Assembly: GCA_945864225.1 (NCBI GenBank) | Contig: CAMBAL010000010.1 | Coordinates: 1 to 50,468 of the forward strand | Length of the DNA stretch: 50,468 nt | Direction: 5' to 3' | Source of the DNA: an uncultured Blautia sp. | GTDB taxonomy: Bacteria > Bacillota > Clostridia > Lachnospirales > Lachnospiraceae | In this document: piece after piece, positions 8,123-17,895 of the stretch | Layout: each line of letters starts with the position of its first letter | Numbering within the stretch: position 1 is the stretch's first letter | The notes under the pieces: generated by a model | Told to the model about the DNA's origin: nothing | Database searches by the model: none | The model's input: the letters and a program-made list of their open reading frames with translations, nothing else | Position numbers and translations under genes: made by a program

Positions 8123-8166
8123 ATGAGCTGCGAAATCATCTATGTTGATTTCGCAGCTCATTTTTA
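8123..8166 (+). terminator. Terminator after the dehydratase gene
   Basis: ATGAGCTGCGAAATCA (8123-8138) pairs perfectly with 8146-8161 around a 7-base loop, followed by a T run. Confidence 0.85.
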
Positions 8167-8244
8167 TATATCTCTGATTTCAGCTGTTGGGTTTATCCGT
8201 TATCGTCATTTGAAGTGTTTTTTTAACAAATTTGTAATTTCCTC

Positions 8245-8273
8245 TTGACAAATACTAAAGAATCATTTATTTT
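8245..8273 (+). promoter_or_regulatory. Promoter of the fatty acid operon
   Basis: TTGACA (8245-8250), a 17-bp spacer, and TATTTT (8268-8273) as the -10 box. The -10 box lies inside the palindromic operator that follows. Confidence 0.7.
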
Positions 8274-8286
8274 GATAATCAAAATA
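8268..8286 (+). promoter_or_regulatory. FabT-like operator
   Basis: TATTTTGATAATCAAAATA is a perfect 19-bp palindrome over the -10 box. TTTGAnnnTCAAA-type sites are bound by MarR-family FabT repressors of fatty acid operons in streptococci and relatives. No MarR gene is present in the window, so the regulator would be encoded elsewhere. Confidence 0.65.
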
Positions 8287-8317
8287 CTTTAAAACCAAAA
8301 CAAATAGGAAAAGGACT

Positions 8318-9289
8318 ATGATAGGAAAAATTTGCGGAACTGGTTCCTGCGTGCCGGTGGAGGTATGGGATAATCAGAAGCTCGCCGGAATGGTGGAGAC
8401 CAGCGATGAATGGATCAGAGAGAGGACAGGAGTGGCCAGACGCCATATTGCCGGTGGGGAAGAAACTACGGCATATCTTGCGTCACAGGCGGCCATAAAT
8501 GCTCTCGAAAATGCCGGTATGAAGCCGGAGGAAGTGGAACTGATCATTGCGGCAACGATTTCGCCGGATCAGATCATGCCAAGCACCTCCTGTGAAATCC
8601 AGAAACATATCGGTGCAGTAAATGCAACTTGTTTTGACTTGAATGCTGCCTGTACAGGCTTTCTGTTTGCCCTGAATACAGCACAGGCATATCTGGGACA
8701 GGGAGTGTACAAAACGGCGCTGATCGTCGGAGCAGAGACCCTTTCCAACCTGACAAACTGGCAGGACCGTTCCACCTGTATCCTGTTTGGAGACGGGGCC
8801 GGAGCTGCTGTTCTGAGAGCAGAGGATGAAGGGATTTTTGCACAGGTAACACATTCCGATGGAGAAAAAGGAGGCGTTCTGACCTGCACCAGCAGAAACA
8901 GAATTGCCTATGAAAAATGTGCAGCAGCCCCTGAGACATACATGCAGATGGATGGGAAAGAAGTATTTAAATTTGCTGTATCCAAGGTTCCGGAAGCCAT
9001 TGATGAGCTGCTGGAAAAAACACAGTTGGATGTACAGCAGATTGATTATTTCCTGCTTCATCAGGCCAATGAACGGATTGTGCGTTCTGTGGCAAAACGT
9101 CTGAAGCAGAGTATGGAGAAGTTTCCGATCAATATGGAGGAATATGGAAATACCTCTTCCGCCAGCATACCGATTCTTCTGGACAATCTGAACAGATCCG
9201 GTGCATTGAAAAGCGGAGAAAAAATAATTCTTTCCGGATTTGGTGCAGGGCTTTCCTATGGCGCAAGTCTGATTGAGTGGAAGAAATAG
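8318..9289 (+). CDS. fabH: 3-oxoacyl-ACP synthase III (FabH)
   Basis: 323-residue initiating condensing enzyme that joins acetyl-CoA (or another primer) to malonyl-ACP. The catalytic triad is visible: Cys112 in LNAACTGFLFALN, His in FLLHQANERIV (about residue 248) and Asn in EEYGNTSSASIPI (about 278). Length is typical. It is the first gene of a ten-gene fatty acid operon and follows the FabT-like operator directly; AGGAAAAGG precedes the ATG. Confidence 0.96.
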   Translation: MIGKICGTGSCVPVEVWDNQKLAGMVETSDEWIRERTGVARRHIAGGEETTAYLASQAAINALENAGMKPEEVELIIAATISPDQIMPSTSCEIQKHIGAVNATCFDLNAACTGFLFALNTAQAYLGQGVYKTALIVGAETLSNLTNWQDRSTCILFGDGAGAAVLRAEDEGIFAQVTHSDGEKGGVLTCTSRNRIAYEKCAAAPETYMQMDGKEVFKFAVSKVPEAIDELLEKTQLDVQQIDYFLLHQANERIVRSVAKRLKQSMEKFPINMEEYGNTSSASIPILLDNLNRSGALKSGEKIILSGFGAGLSYGASLIEWKK

Positions 9290-9305
9290 AGTAAGTAATC
9301 CCCAA

Positions 9306-9324
9306 TTGTTTGATAATAAAAATA
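9306..9324 (+). promoter_or_regulatory. Second, degenerate FabT-like site before acpP
   Basis: TTGTTTGATAATAAAAATA matches the operator before fabH at 16 of 19 positions, with the right arm damaged. It lies in the 63-bp fabH-acpP gap and may be a weak secondary site. Confidence 0.4.
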
Positions 9325-9352
9325 GGAAAAGAAGAAAAAGGAGAACAAAATC

Positions 9353-9577
9353 ATGTTAGAAAAAATCAAAGAAATCACAGCAGAAGCATTAGGAACTGAG
9401 GTAAGCAGCCTGACAGCAGAAACTTCTTTTAAAGAAGATCTGGGAGCAGATTCTCTGGATCTTTTTGAACTGGTAATGGCACTGGAAGAAGAATTCAGCG
9501 TGGAAATTCCGACAGAAGATCTGGAAGAAATCAAGACTATCGGCGATGTAGAAGCATATATCCAGAAAAATCAGTAA
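9353..9577 (+). CDS. acpP: Acyl carrier protein
   Basis: 74-residue acidic four-helix carrier. Ser34 in the LGADSLDLFELVMALEEEF motif is the site of the 4'-phosphopantetheine arm that holds growing acyl chains. It has a strong GGAGAAC ribosome binding site and a separate FabT-like site upstream, consistent with the high expression ACP needs. It lies between fabH and fabK, as in other Clostridia operons. Confidence 0.96.
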   Translation: MLEKIKEITAEALGTEVSSLTAETSFKEDLGADSLDLFELVMALEEEFSVEIPTEDLEEIKTIGDVEAYIQKNQ

Positions 9578-9677
9578 GGGTTCCGTACCTTCGCAGTTAC
9601 GGGAAAAAATCCAATAGAAAATGAAATAAAAATCCGTAAATCAGATACATAAAAGTTTTCAAAACAGGAGGCATTTT

Positions 9678-10616
9678 ATGGAAACGAGAATCACCCGGTT
9701 ACTTGGAATTGAATATCCGATCATTCAGGGCGGTATGGCATGGGTCGCAGAATATCATCTGGCTGCTGCTGTATCAGAAGCCGGCGGTCTTGGTATTATC
9801 GGAGCTGCCAACGCACCTGCAGACTGGGTCCGTGAACAGATCAGAGAAACAAAAAAACTTACAGATAAGCCATTTGGCGTCAACATTATGCTGATGAGTC
9901 CTTATGCAGATGAGATTGCAGAGGTTGTTGCAGAGGAAGGTGTCAATGTAGTTACCACAGGTGCCGGAAGCCCGGAAAAATACATGAAAATGTGGAAAGA
10001 AGCGGGTATCAAAGTCATCCCTGTAGTCGCATCAGTGGCTCTTGCAAAAAGAATGGAGCGCTGCGGTGCAGATGCTGTGGTGGCAGAGGGAACAGAGTCC
10101 GGCGGACACATTGGTGAGACAACGACTCTGGTACTGGTTCCGCAGGTGGTGGATGCAGTGCAGATTCCGGTGATCGCAGCCGGAGGAATTGCAGATGGAC
10201 GCGGGATTGCAGCAGCATTTATGCTGGGTGCCGAGGCAGTTCAGATGGGAACCCATTTCATTGTAACAAAAGAATGCTGGGTACATGAAAATTACAAAGA
10301 TCTTGTTATTAAGGCAAGAGATATTGATACAAGAGTAACTGGCCGTTCCACTGGTCATCCGGTACGTGCGCTCCGCAACCAGATGACAGGAGAATATCTG
10401 AAAAAAGAAGCAGAAGGAGCATCTTTTGAAGAACTGGAACAGCTGACTCTCGGCGGTTTAAGAAAAGCAGTCATTGACGGTGATGTAAAAACCGGAAGCG
10501 TTATGGCAGGACAGAGCGCAGGTCTTGTAAAAGAAAAAATGACCTGTGAAGAACTGATTCAGAAGCTTGTAAAAGAGACGGAACATTTGCTGAAAGGAAC
10601 ATCCCTTTATGAGTAA
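9678..10616 (+). CDS. fabK: Enoyl-ACP reductase II (FabK, FMN-dependent)
   Basis: 312-residue TIM-barrel flavoprotein of the nitronate monooxygenase/FabK family, reducing the enoyl-ACP double bond in the last step of each elongation cycle. Visible motifs are PIIQGGMAWVAEYHLAAAVS at the N-terminus, the AEGTESGGHIGE segment near residue 137, and IPVIAAGGIADGRGIAAAFM followed by LGAEAVQMGTHF for FMN phosphate binding. Position in the fab operon separates it from generic nitronate monooxygenases. No FabI is present, so this is probably the operon's only enoyl reductase. Its stop overlaps the start of fabD. Confidence 0.93.
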   Translation: METRITRLLGIEYPIIQGGMAWVAEYHLAAAVSEAGGLGIIGAANAPADWVREQIRETKKLTDKPFGVNIMLMSPYADEIAEVVAEEGVNVVTTGAGSPEKYMKMWKEAGIKVIPVVASVALAKRMERCGADAVVAEGTESGGHIGETTTLVLVPQVVDAVQIPVIAAGGIADGRGIAAAFMLGAEAVQMGTHFIVTKECWVHENYKDLVIKARDIDTRVTGRSTGHPVRALRNQMTGEYLKKEAEGASFEELEQLTLGGLRKAVIDGDVKTGSVMAGQSAGLVKEKMTCEELIQKLVKETEHLLKGTSLYE

Positions 10617-11547
10617 GATTGCATTTATATATCCCGGACAGGGAGCCCAGAAGGCGGGAATGGGAAAAGATCTTTACGAGAAATTCGAGACAGCAAAAGA
10701 GGTATTTGACCAGGCATCTCAGTGGCTGGACCTGGATATGAAGGAGCTTTGTTTTGAGGAAAATGACAGACTGGATCTGACAGAATATACACAGGCTGCA
10801 ATGGTGACCACCTGTCTTGCCATGACAAAGGTTGTGGAGGAACAGGGGCTTCATCCGGATGTGACAGCAGGTCTCAGTCTTGGCGAATATTGTGCGCTGG
10901 AAACCGCAGGAGGCATGACTCTGAAAGATGCCATTACCACAGTCCGCAAACGAGGGATTCTGATGGAACAGGCGGTACCTGCCGGAAAGGGCAGTATGGC
11001 TGCTGTTCTGGGAATGAAAGCAGAAGAAATCGAAAAGATCACAGATACCATTGAAGGGGTAACAATTGCCAATTATAACTGTCCCGGTCAGATTGTAATC
11101 TCCGGTGTGAAAGAAGCCGTTGAGCAGGCTTCCGAGCAGTTAAAAAATGCCGGTGCAAAGCGTGTGCTTCCTCTGAATGTCAGCGGTCCGTTCCATTCAC
11201 AGATGCTTACAGAAGCCGGAAAGGAACTTGGAAAAGTTCTGGAAAACGTAGAGCTTTCACCATTGAAAATCCCTTATGTGGCCAATGTAACTGCACAGTA
11301 TGTGGAAGATATCAGAGAAACAAAAGCTCTCCTGGAAAGGCAGATTTCCTCTTCTGTCAGATGGCAGCAGAGTATGGAAAATATGATCGCGCAGGGTGTG
11401 GATACCTTCGTGGAAATCGGTCCGGGAAAGACCCTTGCAGGTTTTCTTCGCAAGATTGACAGAAGCGTAACAGTATATAACATTCAGACTGCAGAGGATA
11501 TGTACGCAGTAGTGGAAGCGTGCAGGAAAGCAGAGGCAAATTCATGA
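10609..11547 (+). CDS. fabD: Malonyl-CoA:ACP transacylase (FabD)
   Basis: 312-residue transacylase that loads malonyl groups onto ACP. The nucleophile Ser90 is in GLSLGEY and the partner His196 is in VSGPFHSQML; FIYPGQGAQKAGMG marks the N-terminus. Its ATG lies inside the end of fabK (8-base overlap) and its own stop overlaps the fabG start, indicating translational coupling. Confidence 0.96.
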   Translation: MSKIAFIYPGQGAQKAGMGKDLYEKFETAKEVFDQASQWLDLDMKELCFEENDRLDLTEYTQAAMVTTCLAMTKVVEEQGLHPDVTAGLSLGEYCALETAGGMTLKDAITTVRKRGILMEQAVPAGKGSMAAVLGMKAEEIEKITDTIEGVTIANYNCPGQIVISGVKEAVEQASEQLKNAGAKRVLPLNVSGPFHSQMLTEAGKELGKVLENVELSPLKIPYVANVTAQYVEDIRETKALLERQISSSVRWQQSMENMIAQGVDTFVEIGPGKTLAGFLRKIDRSVTVYNIQTAEDMYAVVEACRKAEANS

Positions 11548-12284
11548 CAGAGAAAAAAGTAGCAGTTGTGACAGGCGCAGCCAAAGGGATCGGAAGAGCC
11601 ATTGCTCTGGAGCTTGCAAGAGAAGGCGCATTTGTCATTATCAATTATAACGGTTCTGCAGAAAAAGCAGAAGAGACCAGAAAACAGATCGAGGCAGAAG
11701 GCGGAGAAGCCGATGTTTATCAGTGTAATGTGGCTGATTTTACCGCCTGCGGCGAGTTTTTCAAGGCAGTGATCAAAGAATATGGAAGAGTCGATATTCT
11801 GGTAAATAATGCCGGAATTACTAAAGACGGACTGCTTATGGGTATGAGTGAAGAAGATTTTTCCAGAGTTGTGGATGTGAATCTGAAAGGTACCTTTAAC
11901 TGCATGCGTCATGTTTCCCGGCAGATGCTGAAACAGAGAAGCGGACGCATTATCAGTCTTGCTTCTGTGGTAGGTGTCAGCGGAAATGCGGGACAGGCCA
12001 ACTATGCAGCATCAAAAGCAGGCATTATCGGTCTGACGAAATCAGCAGCCAAGGAACTGGCATCCAGAGGAATTACGGTAAATGCCATTGCACCGGGATT
12101 TATCCAGACAGATATGACTAGTGTTCTTTCTGATAAAGTCAAAGAATCTGCGGAGGGAATGATCCCTATGGGAACATTCGGTACTCCGGAAGATATTGCT
12201 AAGGCAGCAGCTTTTCTGGCGTCTGACGGTGCCCGTTACATTACCGGACAGGTGCTTTGTGTAGATGGCGGAATGGCAATGTAA
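11544..12284 (+). CDS. fabG: 3-oxoacyl-ACP reductase (FabG)
   Basis: 246-residue short-chain dehydrogenase that reduces 3-oxoacyl-ACP with NADPH. It shows the cofactor motif TGAAKGIGRAIA (residues 10-21), NNAG (88-91) and the catalytic residues Ser141, Tyr154 and Lys158 (SVVGVSGNAGQANYAASKAG). The start at 11544 uses ATGA overlapping the fabD stop and gives the standard N-terminus MTEKKVAVVTG; an ATG-like start at 11520 would add eight unneeded residues. Confidence 0.95.
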   Translation: MTEKKVAVVTGAAKGIGRAIALELAREGAFVIINYNGSAEKAEETRKQIEAEGGEADVYQCNVADFTACGEFFKAVIKEYGRVDILVNNAGITKDGLLMGMSEEDFSRVVDVNLKGTFNCMRHVSRQMLKQRSGRIISLASVVGVSGNAGQANYAASKAGIIGLTKSAAKELASRGITVNAIAPGFIQTDMTSVLSDKVKESAEGMIPMGTFGTPEDIAKAAAFLASDGARYITGQVLCVDGGMAM

Positions 12285-12348
12285 ATGGAAATCAGACTGT
12301 TCAGCAGAGGAAATTTTGCAGAAAAATGAACAGATTTGGGAGGTAAAT

Positions 12349-13587
12349 ATGAAGCGTAGAGTGGTAGTAACAGGACTCGGTGCGGTAACACCTATCGGAA
12401 ATGATGTGGAATCTTTCTGGGAAGGTGTGAAAGCCGGAAAGGTCGGAATCGGTCCGATCACAAAATTTGATACCACAGATTATAAAGTAAAACTGGCAGC
12501 CGAAGTAAAGGATTTTGTGGCAAAAGAGCGTATGGATTTCAAGGCATCCAGAAGAATGGAACTGTTTTCCCAGTATGCAGTTGCTGCCGCTCTGGAAGCG
12601 ATGAAAAACTCCGGACTTGCTATGGAAAAGGAAGATCCGTTCCGTGTGGGTGTGATCGTAGGCTCCGGAATCGGAAGCCTCCAGGTTGCGGAATCCGTAG
12701 TAAAACGTATTGAAGAAAAAGGTCCGTCCAAGGTGGATCCCCTGATCGTGCCGAAGATGATCTCCAATATGGCAGCAGGCAATATTTCCATTGCGACAGG
12801 TGCCAGAGGAAAATGTACCAACGTGGTAACTGCATGTGCCACAGGAACGAATTGTATTGGTGATGCGTTCCGCGCCATTCAGTACGGAGACGCAGATGTA
12901 ATGTTTGCCGGTGGAACAGAAGGTTCCATTTGCCCGATTGCAGTAGCTGGATTTACGAGTCTGACGGCTCTCAGCACCAGTGATAATCCTGCGAGAGCGT
13001 CCATTCCTTTTGATAAAGACAGAAACGGTTTTGTCATTGGAGAGGGTGCCGGGATCGTTGTTCTGGAAGAACTGGAGCATGCAAAAGCCAGAGGTGCCGA
13101 AATTCTTGCGGAAGTTGTGGGATATGGGGCAACAGCAGATGCATTCCATATCACTTCCCCGATCGAAGATGGAAGCGGGGCTGCAAGAGCCATGACAGAT
13201 GCTATGAAAGAAGCCGGCATTACACCGGCAGATGTGGACTATATCAATGCTCATGGTACCGCTACGCATCACAATGACCTTTTTGAGACAAGAGCTATCA
13301 AAGCAGCGTTTGGAGATGCTGCAAAAGACGTGAAGATCAATTCTACAAAATCCATGGTGGGACACTTGCTTGGCGCTGCCGGTGGTGTGGAATTTATCGT
13401 GTGCGTAAAAAGTATTCAGGATGGTTTTATCCATCAGACAGTAGGTACAGAGCAGTGTGATGAGGAACTGGATCTGGATTATACCATCGGTGCACCGGCA
13501 CATCAGGAAGTACGTTATGCCATGAGCAATTCTCTGGGATTCGGCGGACATAACGGAACCATTCTGGTGAAAAAATTTGAAGACTGA
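12349..13587 (+). CDS. fabF: 3-oxoacyl-ACP synthase II (FabF)
   Basis: 412-residue elongating condensing enzyme. The Cys-His-His catalytic set is visible: Cys163 in VTACATGTNCIGDAFR, His in INAHGTATHHND (about residue 303) and His in SMVGHLLGAAGG (about 340). GGGAGG precedes the ATG at 12349 and yields the usual MKRRVVVTGLG N-terminus; the frame is open further upstream but that part lacks similarity to the family. Confidence 0.96.
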   Translation: MKRRVVVTGLGAVTPIGNDVESFWEGVKAGKVGIGPITKFDTTDYKVKLAAEVKDFVAKERMDFKASRRMELFSQYAVAAALEAMKNSGLAMEKEDPFRVGVIVGSGIGSLQVAESVVKRIEEKGPSKVDPLIVPKMISNMAAGNISIATGARGKCTNVVTACATGTNCIGDAFRAIQYGDADVMFAGGTEGSICPIAVAGFTSLTALSTSDNPARASIPFDKDRNGFVIGEGAGIVVLEELEHAKARGAEILAEVVGYGATADAFHITSPIEDGSGAARAMTDAMKEAGITPADVDYINAHGTATHHNDLFETRAIKAAFGDAAKDVKINSTKSMVGHLLGAAGGVEFIVCVKSIQDGFIHQTVGTEQCDEELDLDYTIGAPAHQEVRYAMSNSLGFGGHNGTILVKKFED

Positions 13588-13646
13588 TCGTCTGGTATCA
13601 GGCGAAAAAAAGAATGTGCATCGAAGGTTAAAGGAGGCAGCAGAAC

Positions 13647-14117
13647 ATGGAATTTGAACAGATACTGGAACTGATCGACCATGTGTCGGATTCAAAGCTG
13701 ACATCTTTTCATTACGAAAGTGACAGTGTAAAACTTTCCATGAAATGTGGAAAGGAAACAAAAATGATTGCCGGCGGTGTGGATATGTCTGCACTCAGCG
13801 CAGCTTCTGTAATACCGGCAGCCGGTATTGCGGCACCCTCAGAAATACAGCAGGCATCCGCGGAAACACCGCAGGAAGCAGAAGGAAAACTGGTAAAGTC
13901 TCCATTGGTGGGAACTTTCTATGCAGCTCCGGCTGAGGATGCGGAACCTTTTGTAAAAGTGGGAGATCATGTAAAAAAAGGACAGATTCTTGCCATTGTG
14001 GAAGCTATGAAGCTGATGAATGAAATCGAGAGCGATTTTGACGGCGAAGTAGCAGAAATTTATGTGGAGAATGCACAGGCTGTGGAGTATGGACAGCCGC
14101 TGTTCCGGATTAAATAA
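13647..14117 (+). CDS. accB: Biotin carboxyl carrier protein of acetyl-CoA carboxylase
   Basis: 156-residue BCCP. An N-terminal helical region is followed by an Ala/Pro/Glu-rich linker (about 45-80) and a biotinyl domain with the attachment site Lys122 in [10 protein letters not shown]. It carries carboxybiotin between AccC and the AccDA transferase. An AAAGGAGG precedes the ATG, and its stop overlaps an ATG belonging to the fabZ leader. Confidence 0.95.
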   Translation: MEFEQILELIDHVSDSKLTSFHYESDSVKLSMKCGKETKMIAGGVDMSALSAASVIPAAGIAAPSEIQQASAETPQEAEGKLVKSPLVGTFYAAPAEDAEPFVKVGDHVKKGQILAIVEAMKLMNEIESDFDGEVAEIYVENAQAVEYGQPLFRIK

Positions 14118-14137
14118 TGAGACAGGAGGACGGCAGA

Positions 14138-14566
14138 ATGAACAGTTTGAATGTGAAACAGATTGAGGAGATTCTTCCTCATCGCCATCCGTTTTTGCTG
14201 GTGGATTATATTGAAGATTATGTACCGGGTGAATTCGCCGTTGGATATAAATGTGTGACCTTTCGTGAAGACTTTTTCCGCGGACATTTTCCGCAGGAAC
14301 CGGTGATGCCGGGGGTTCTGATCGTGGAAGCTCTTGCGCAGACGGGTGCGGTTGCTATCCTGTCCAAAGAGGAGAACAAAGGAAAAATCGCTTATTTCGG
14401 CGGTATTGATAAGTGCCGTTTTAAACATAAGGTAGTGCCGGGGGATAAGCTTCGTCTGGAGACGAAAATCATGAAACAGAAAGGTCCGGTGGGCATCGGG
14501 GAAGCCATTGCCACGGTTGACGGAAAAGTTGCTGTAAAAGCAGAACTGACATTTATGATCGGATAA
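14138..14566 (+). CDS. fabZ: 3-hydroxyacyl-ACP dehydratase (FabZ)
   Basis: 142-residue hot-dog-fold dehydratase that makes trans-2-enoyl-ACP. The catalytic His50 and Glu64 are in [31 protein letters not shown] near residue 13 is also typical. The start at 14138 has GGAGG eight bases upstream, better than the in-frame ATG at 14117 that overlaps the accB stop. No FabA or FabM isomerase is seen in the operon. Confidence 0.95.
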   Translation: MNSLNVKQIEEILPHRHPFLLVDYIEDYVPGEFAVGYKCVTFREDFFRGHFPQEPVMPGVLIVEALAQTGAVAILSKEENKGKIAYFGGIDKCRFKHKVVPGDKLRLETKIMKQKGPVGIGEAIATVDGKVAVKAELTFMIG

Positions 14567-14576
14567 AGGTGTGGAT

Positions 14577-15923
14577 ATGATTCGAAAGTTATTGATTGCC
14601 AATCGGGGAGAAATTGCCGTGCGGATTATCCGTGCGTGCAGGGAAATGGGAATAGAAACGGTGGCTGTCTATTCAGAAGCAGACAAAGACAGCCTTCATG
14701 CGCAGCTTGCGGATGAAGCAATCTGCATCGGACCTGCTCCCTCTTCAGAGAGCTATCTGAATATGGAACGTATCATGAGTGCGACTCTGGTTTCCGGGGC
14801 GGATGCCATTCATCCCGGGTTCGGATTTCTTTCGGAAAATGCCAGATTTGCCGAATTCTGTGAGCAGTGCGGGGTGACTTTTGTGGGTCCGGATTCCCGT
14901 GTGATCCAGAATCTCGGAAATAAACAGGTTGCAAGAAATACCATGGTGGCAGCAGGAGTTCCGGTCATTCCAGGTACGGATAAACCGGTGATGGATGTGG
15001 AAACAGGACTGCAGGAAGCACAGCGGATCGGCTATCCGGTCATTGTCAAAGCGGCTCTTGGAGGCGGGGGAAAAGGCATGCGTACCGCTTATCAGCCGGA
15101 GGAGTTTGCTCTTGCATTTCAGACGGCTCAGAAGGAAGCCCAGATGGCTTTCGGAGATGGCACCATGTATATTGAACACTATGTGGAACATCCAAGACAT
15201 ATTGAATTTCAGATACTGGCAGACTCTCAGGGAAATGTGATTCATCTGGGAGAAAGAGACTGTTCAATTCAGAGAAACCATCAGAAAATGGTGGAAGAAT
15301 CTCCGTCAATAGCCGTATCGGAAGAGCTTCGCAGGAAGATGGGAGAAGCAGCAGTAAAGGCTGCAAAAGCCGCTCACTATGTGAATGCGGGAACCATTGA
15401 ATTCCTTCTTGAAAAAAACGAAAAATTCTACTTTATGGAGATGAATACCCGGATTCAGGTGGAACATCCGGTAACAGAATGGGTAACCGGCATTGATCTT
15501 GTCAAAGAGCAGATTAAGATTGCGTCAGGGATGCCTCTCAGCCTTACCCAGGAAGATGTAGTGATTCGGGGACATGCGATTGAATGCCGTATCAATGCAG
15601 AAAATCCGGCGAAAAATTTCCGTCCGTGTCCTGGAACCATCCGTGAACTGCATTTCCCGGGCGGACAGGGAATTCGTGTAGATACTGATATTTATGCCGG
15701 ATATACCATTCCGCCATATTATGATTCCATGGTGGCAAAACTGATTGTTCATGGAGATACCAGAGAAGATGCCATTGCAAAAATGCAGAGTGCTCTGGGA
15801 GAAGTGATTATTGAAGGAATCGATACCAATGTGGATTTTCAGTTTGAAATCATCAGTGATCCTGTCTATCAGTCAGGGGATTTTGACATCGAATTTCTCA
15901 GCGGGTTCTCTTCTGCAGAGTAG
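14577..15923 (+). CDS. accC: Acetyl-CoA carboxylase, biotin carboxylase subunit
   Basis: 448-residue ATP-grasp enzyme that carboxylates biotin on AccB. Visible are the N-terminal KLLIANRGEIAVRIIRACRE, the glycine-rich ATP loop AALGGGGKGMR (about residue 158), and the C-terminal catalytic FYFMEMNTRIQVEHPVTE. The ATG at 14577 gives the canonical start; a GTG two codons earlier is possible. It lies ten bases after fabZ. Confidence 0.96.
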   Translation: MIRKLLIANRGEIAVRIIRACREMGIETVAVYSEADKDSLHAQLADEAICIGPAPSSESYLNMERIMSATLVSGADAIHPGFGFLSENARFAEFCEQCGVTFVGPDSRVIQNLGNKQVARNTMVAAGVPVIPGTDKPVMDVETGLQEAQRIGYPVIVKAALGGGGKGMRTAYQPEEFALAFQTAQKEAQMAFGDGTMYIEHYVEHPRHIEFQILADSQGNVIHLGERDCSIQRNHQKMVEESPSIAVSEELRRKMGEAAVKAAKAAHYVNAGTIEFLLEKNEKFYFMEMNTRIQVEHPVTEWVTGIDLVKEQIKIASGMPLSLTQEDVVIRGHAIECRINAENPAKNFRPCPGTIRELHFPGGQGIRVDTDIYAGYTIPPYYDSMVAKLIVHGDTREDAIAKMQSALGEVIIEGIDTNVDFQFEIISDPVYQSGDFDIEFLSGFSSAE

Positions 15924-15994
15924 GATGATGACGGTAATGCGGTCTGCTGCAGATGCAGAATCCGGCTGCACAGTTCATGAGAAGAATGGGGTAT

Positions 15995-17707
15995 ATGGAA
16001 ATGAAATTTCAGCATATGTTTAAAAAAACAGTGACAAAGCCGGTGAAATCCGGAGATTCCGATCGCCCGGAAGTACCGGATGGTCTTCTGAAAAAATGTA
16101 ATGCCTGCAAAGCAGCAGTTTTTGTGGAAGAGGTCAGAAATAATTATTATATTTGTCCTCACTGCTGCAATTATTTCCGTGTGCATGCCCGCCGCAGAGT
16201 GGAAATGATCGCAGATCAGAACAGCTTTCAGGAATGGGACAGTGATGTGGTGTCTGACAATCCGCTTCAGTTTCGCGGATATGAAGAAAAAGTGAAAGTA
16301 CTCCAGGAAAAAACGAAACTCAATGAGGCAGTCCTTACGGGAAAAGCTGCGATCAACGGGATCCCGGTTGTTCTTGGAATCTGTGACGGACGTTTTCTGA
16401 TGGCCAGCATGGGAGAGGCTGTGGGAGAAAAAATCACCCGGGCTGTGGAACGAGCCACAGAGGAAAGACTTCCGGTGATTCTTTATGCCTGTTCAGGTGG
16501 AGCCAGAATGCAGGAAGGGATTGTTTCCCTGATGCAGATGGCAAAGACATCGGCAGCACTGAAGCGTCACAGTGATGCAGGACTTTTGTACATCAGTGTT
16601 CTTACAGATCCGACTACAGGCGGGGTGACGGCAAGCTTTGCCATGCTTGGTGACATTATTCTGGCAGAGCCGAATGCTCTGATCGGATTTGCAGGTCCAA
16701 GAGTCATTGAGCAGACGATTGGGCAGAAATTGCCGAAAGGCTTCCAGAGATCAGAATTTCTTCTGGAGCATGGCTTTATTGACGGAATTGTGGAGCGGGA
16801 ACAGCAGAGAGAAGTCCTTGGTAAGATCCTGAAAATGCATCAAAAGAAGACGGTAAATACACTGCCGCACGAGAAATGCAGAGAACTTCTGGATCAGGCA
16901 TTTCAGCCGGAAAAACCGCTGCAGGAAATGTCTGCCTGGGAGCATGTACAGCTTGCCAGGGATAAGGAACGGCCTACAGGAAGCGATTATATTCAGTATC
17001 TTTTTACAGATTTTGTGGAGATGCATGGAGACCGTTATTACGGGGATGACAGGGCAGTGATTGGCGGAATTGCGTTCTTTCAGGGGCAGCCTGTGACGGT
17101 GATCGTACAGGAAAAAGGACACGGAACTAAGGAAAACATTGCTCATAATTTCGGTATGGTTTCTCCGGAAGGATACCGTAAATCTCTCCGTCTGATGAAG
17201 CAGGCTGAAAAATTTGGCCGTCCTGTGATTTGTTTTGTGGATACTCCGGGAGCATTCTGCGGGCTTGAAGCAGAAGAGAGAGGACAGGGAGAAGCGATTG
17301 CCAGAAATCTTTATGAGCTTTCGGCTCTGAAGGTTCCGATTCTTTCTGTAGTCATTGGTGAGGGCGGAAGCGGAGGTGCCCTTGCGCTGGCTGTGGCAGA
17401 TGAAGTCTGGATGATGGAGCATTCGATTTATTCGATTCTTTCTCCGGAAGGATTTGCGTCTATTCTTTGGAAAGACAGCAAAAAAGCCAAAGAAGCGGCA
17501 AAAGTTATGAAGCTTACAGCCGCAGATCTGAAGTCGCTTGGAATCGTAGAACAGGTAATCCGGGAAGAGGAGTTTCTAACAAAGGAGAATCTGGTCGAAA
17601 CTGCGGAAAAACTGGAACTGGGAATTCAGGCATTCTTAAGTGAATATCAGTCTATGAGCGGCGAAGCTCTGGCACAGCACAAATATGAACGTTTTCGTAA
17701 AATGTAA
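15995..17707 (+). CDS. accDA: Acetyl-CoA carboxylase carboxyltransferase, fused beta-alpha subunits (AccD-AccA)
   Basis: About 570 residues joining both carboxyltransferase subunits, which are separate proteins in E. coli and Bacillus. The N-terminal half is AccD-like, with a four-cysteine zinc ribbon ([11 protein letters not shown] ... ICPHCCNYF) and the [16 protein letters not shown] acyl-CoA loop. The AccA-like half begins around residue 300 ([20 protein letters not shown]) and contains [20 protein letters not shown] and [13 protein letters not shown]. No stop or restart lies between them. The start is uncertain: several ATGs lie between 15953 and 16001, and 15995 is chosen for GGGG just upstream. 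It is the last gene of the operon. Confidence 0.92.
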   Translation: MEMKFQHMFKKTVTKPVKSGDSDRPEVPDGLLKKCNACKAAVFVEEVRNNYYICPHCCNYFRVHARRRVEMIADQNSFQEWDSDVVSDNPLQFRGYEEKVKVLQEKTKLNEAVLTGKAAINGIPVVLGICDGRFLMASMGEAVGEKITRAVERATEERLPVILYACSGGARMQEGIVSLMQMAKTSAALKRHSDAGLLYISVLTDPTTGGVTASFAMLGDIILAEPNALIGFAGPRVIEQTIGQKLPKGFQRSEFLLEHGFIDGIVEREQQREVLGKILKMHQKKTVNTLPHEKCRELLDQAFQPEKPLQEMSAWEHVQLARDKERPTGSDYIQYLFTDFVEMHGDRYYGDDRAVIGGIAFFQGQPVTVIVQEKGHGTKENIAHNFGMVSPEGYRKSLRLMKQAEKFGRPVICFVDTPGAFCGLEAEERGQGEAIARNLYELSALKVPILSVVIGEGGSGGALALAVADEVWMMEHSIYSILSPEGFASILWKDSKKAKEAAKVMKLTAADLKSLGIVEQVIREEEFLTKENLVETAEKLELGIQAFLSEYQSMSGEALAQHKYERFRKM

Positions 17708-17717
17708 ATGATTTTTT

Positions 17718-17749
17718 GGGAGTCTCTTTTGAACAGGAGGCTCCTTTTT
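17718..17749 (+). terminator. Terminator of the fatty acid operon
   Basis: GGAGTCTC pairs with GAGGCTCC (one G-U pair) and is followed by TTTTT, ten bases after the accDA stop. Confidence 0.75.
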
Positions 17750-17895
17750 GATGGAATAGTGTGATATCATTTAACGATTTTTTTGATTTGTGATATCTGT
17801 ATAAGAAGACGTAGTCATCGAAAAAAATATGGATAAAACTTACAGCGTTTTTAACATTTACTTGACAAAATACTGCTGTAATTTAAGCAGAAGTG

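Noticed and set aside
12301-13794. Long open frame (497 codons) on the minus strand
   Set aside because: It lies opposite fabF and accB, which have full family motifs; its translation is Cys/His/Phe-rich without recognisable domains.
17862-17867. TTGACA before pyk as its -35 box
   Set aside because: The nearest good -10 (TAGAAT) is 31 bp away, too far for a normal spacer.
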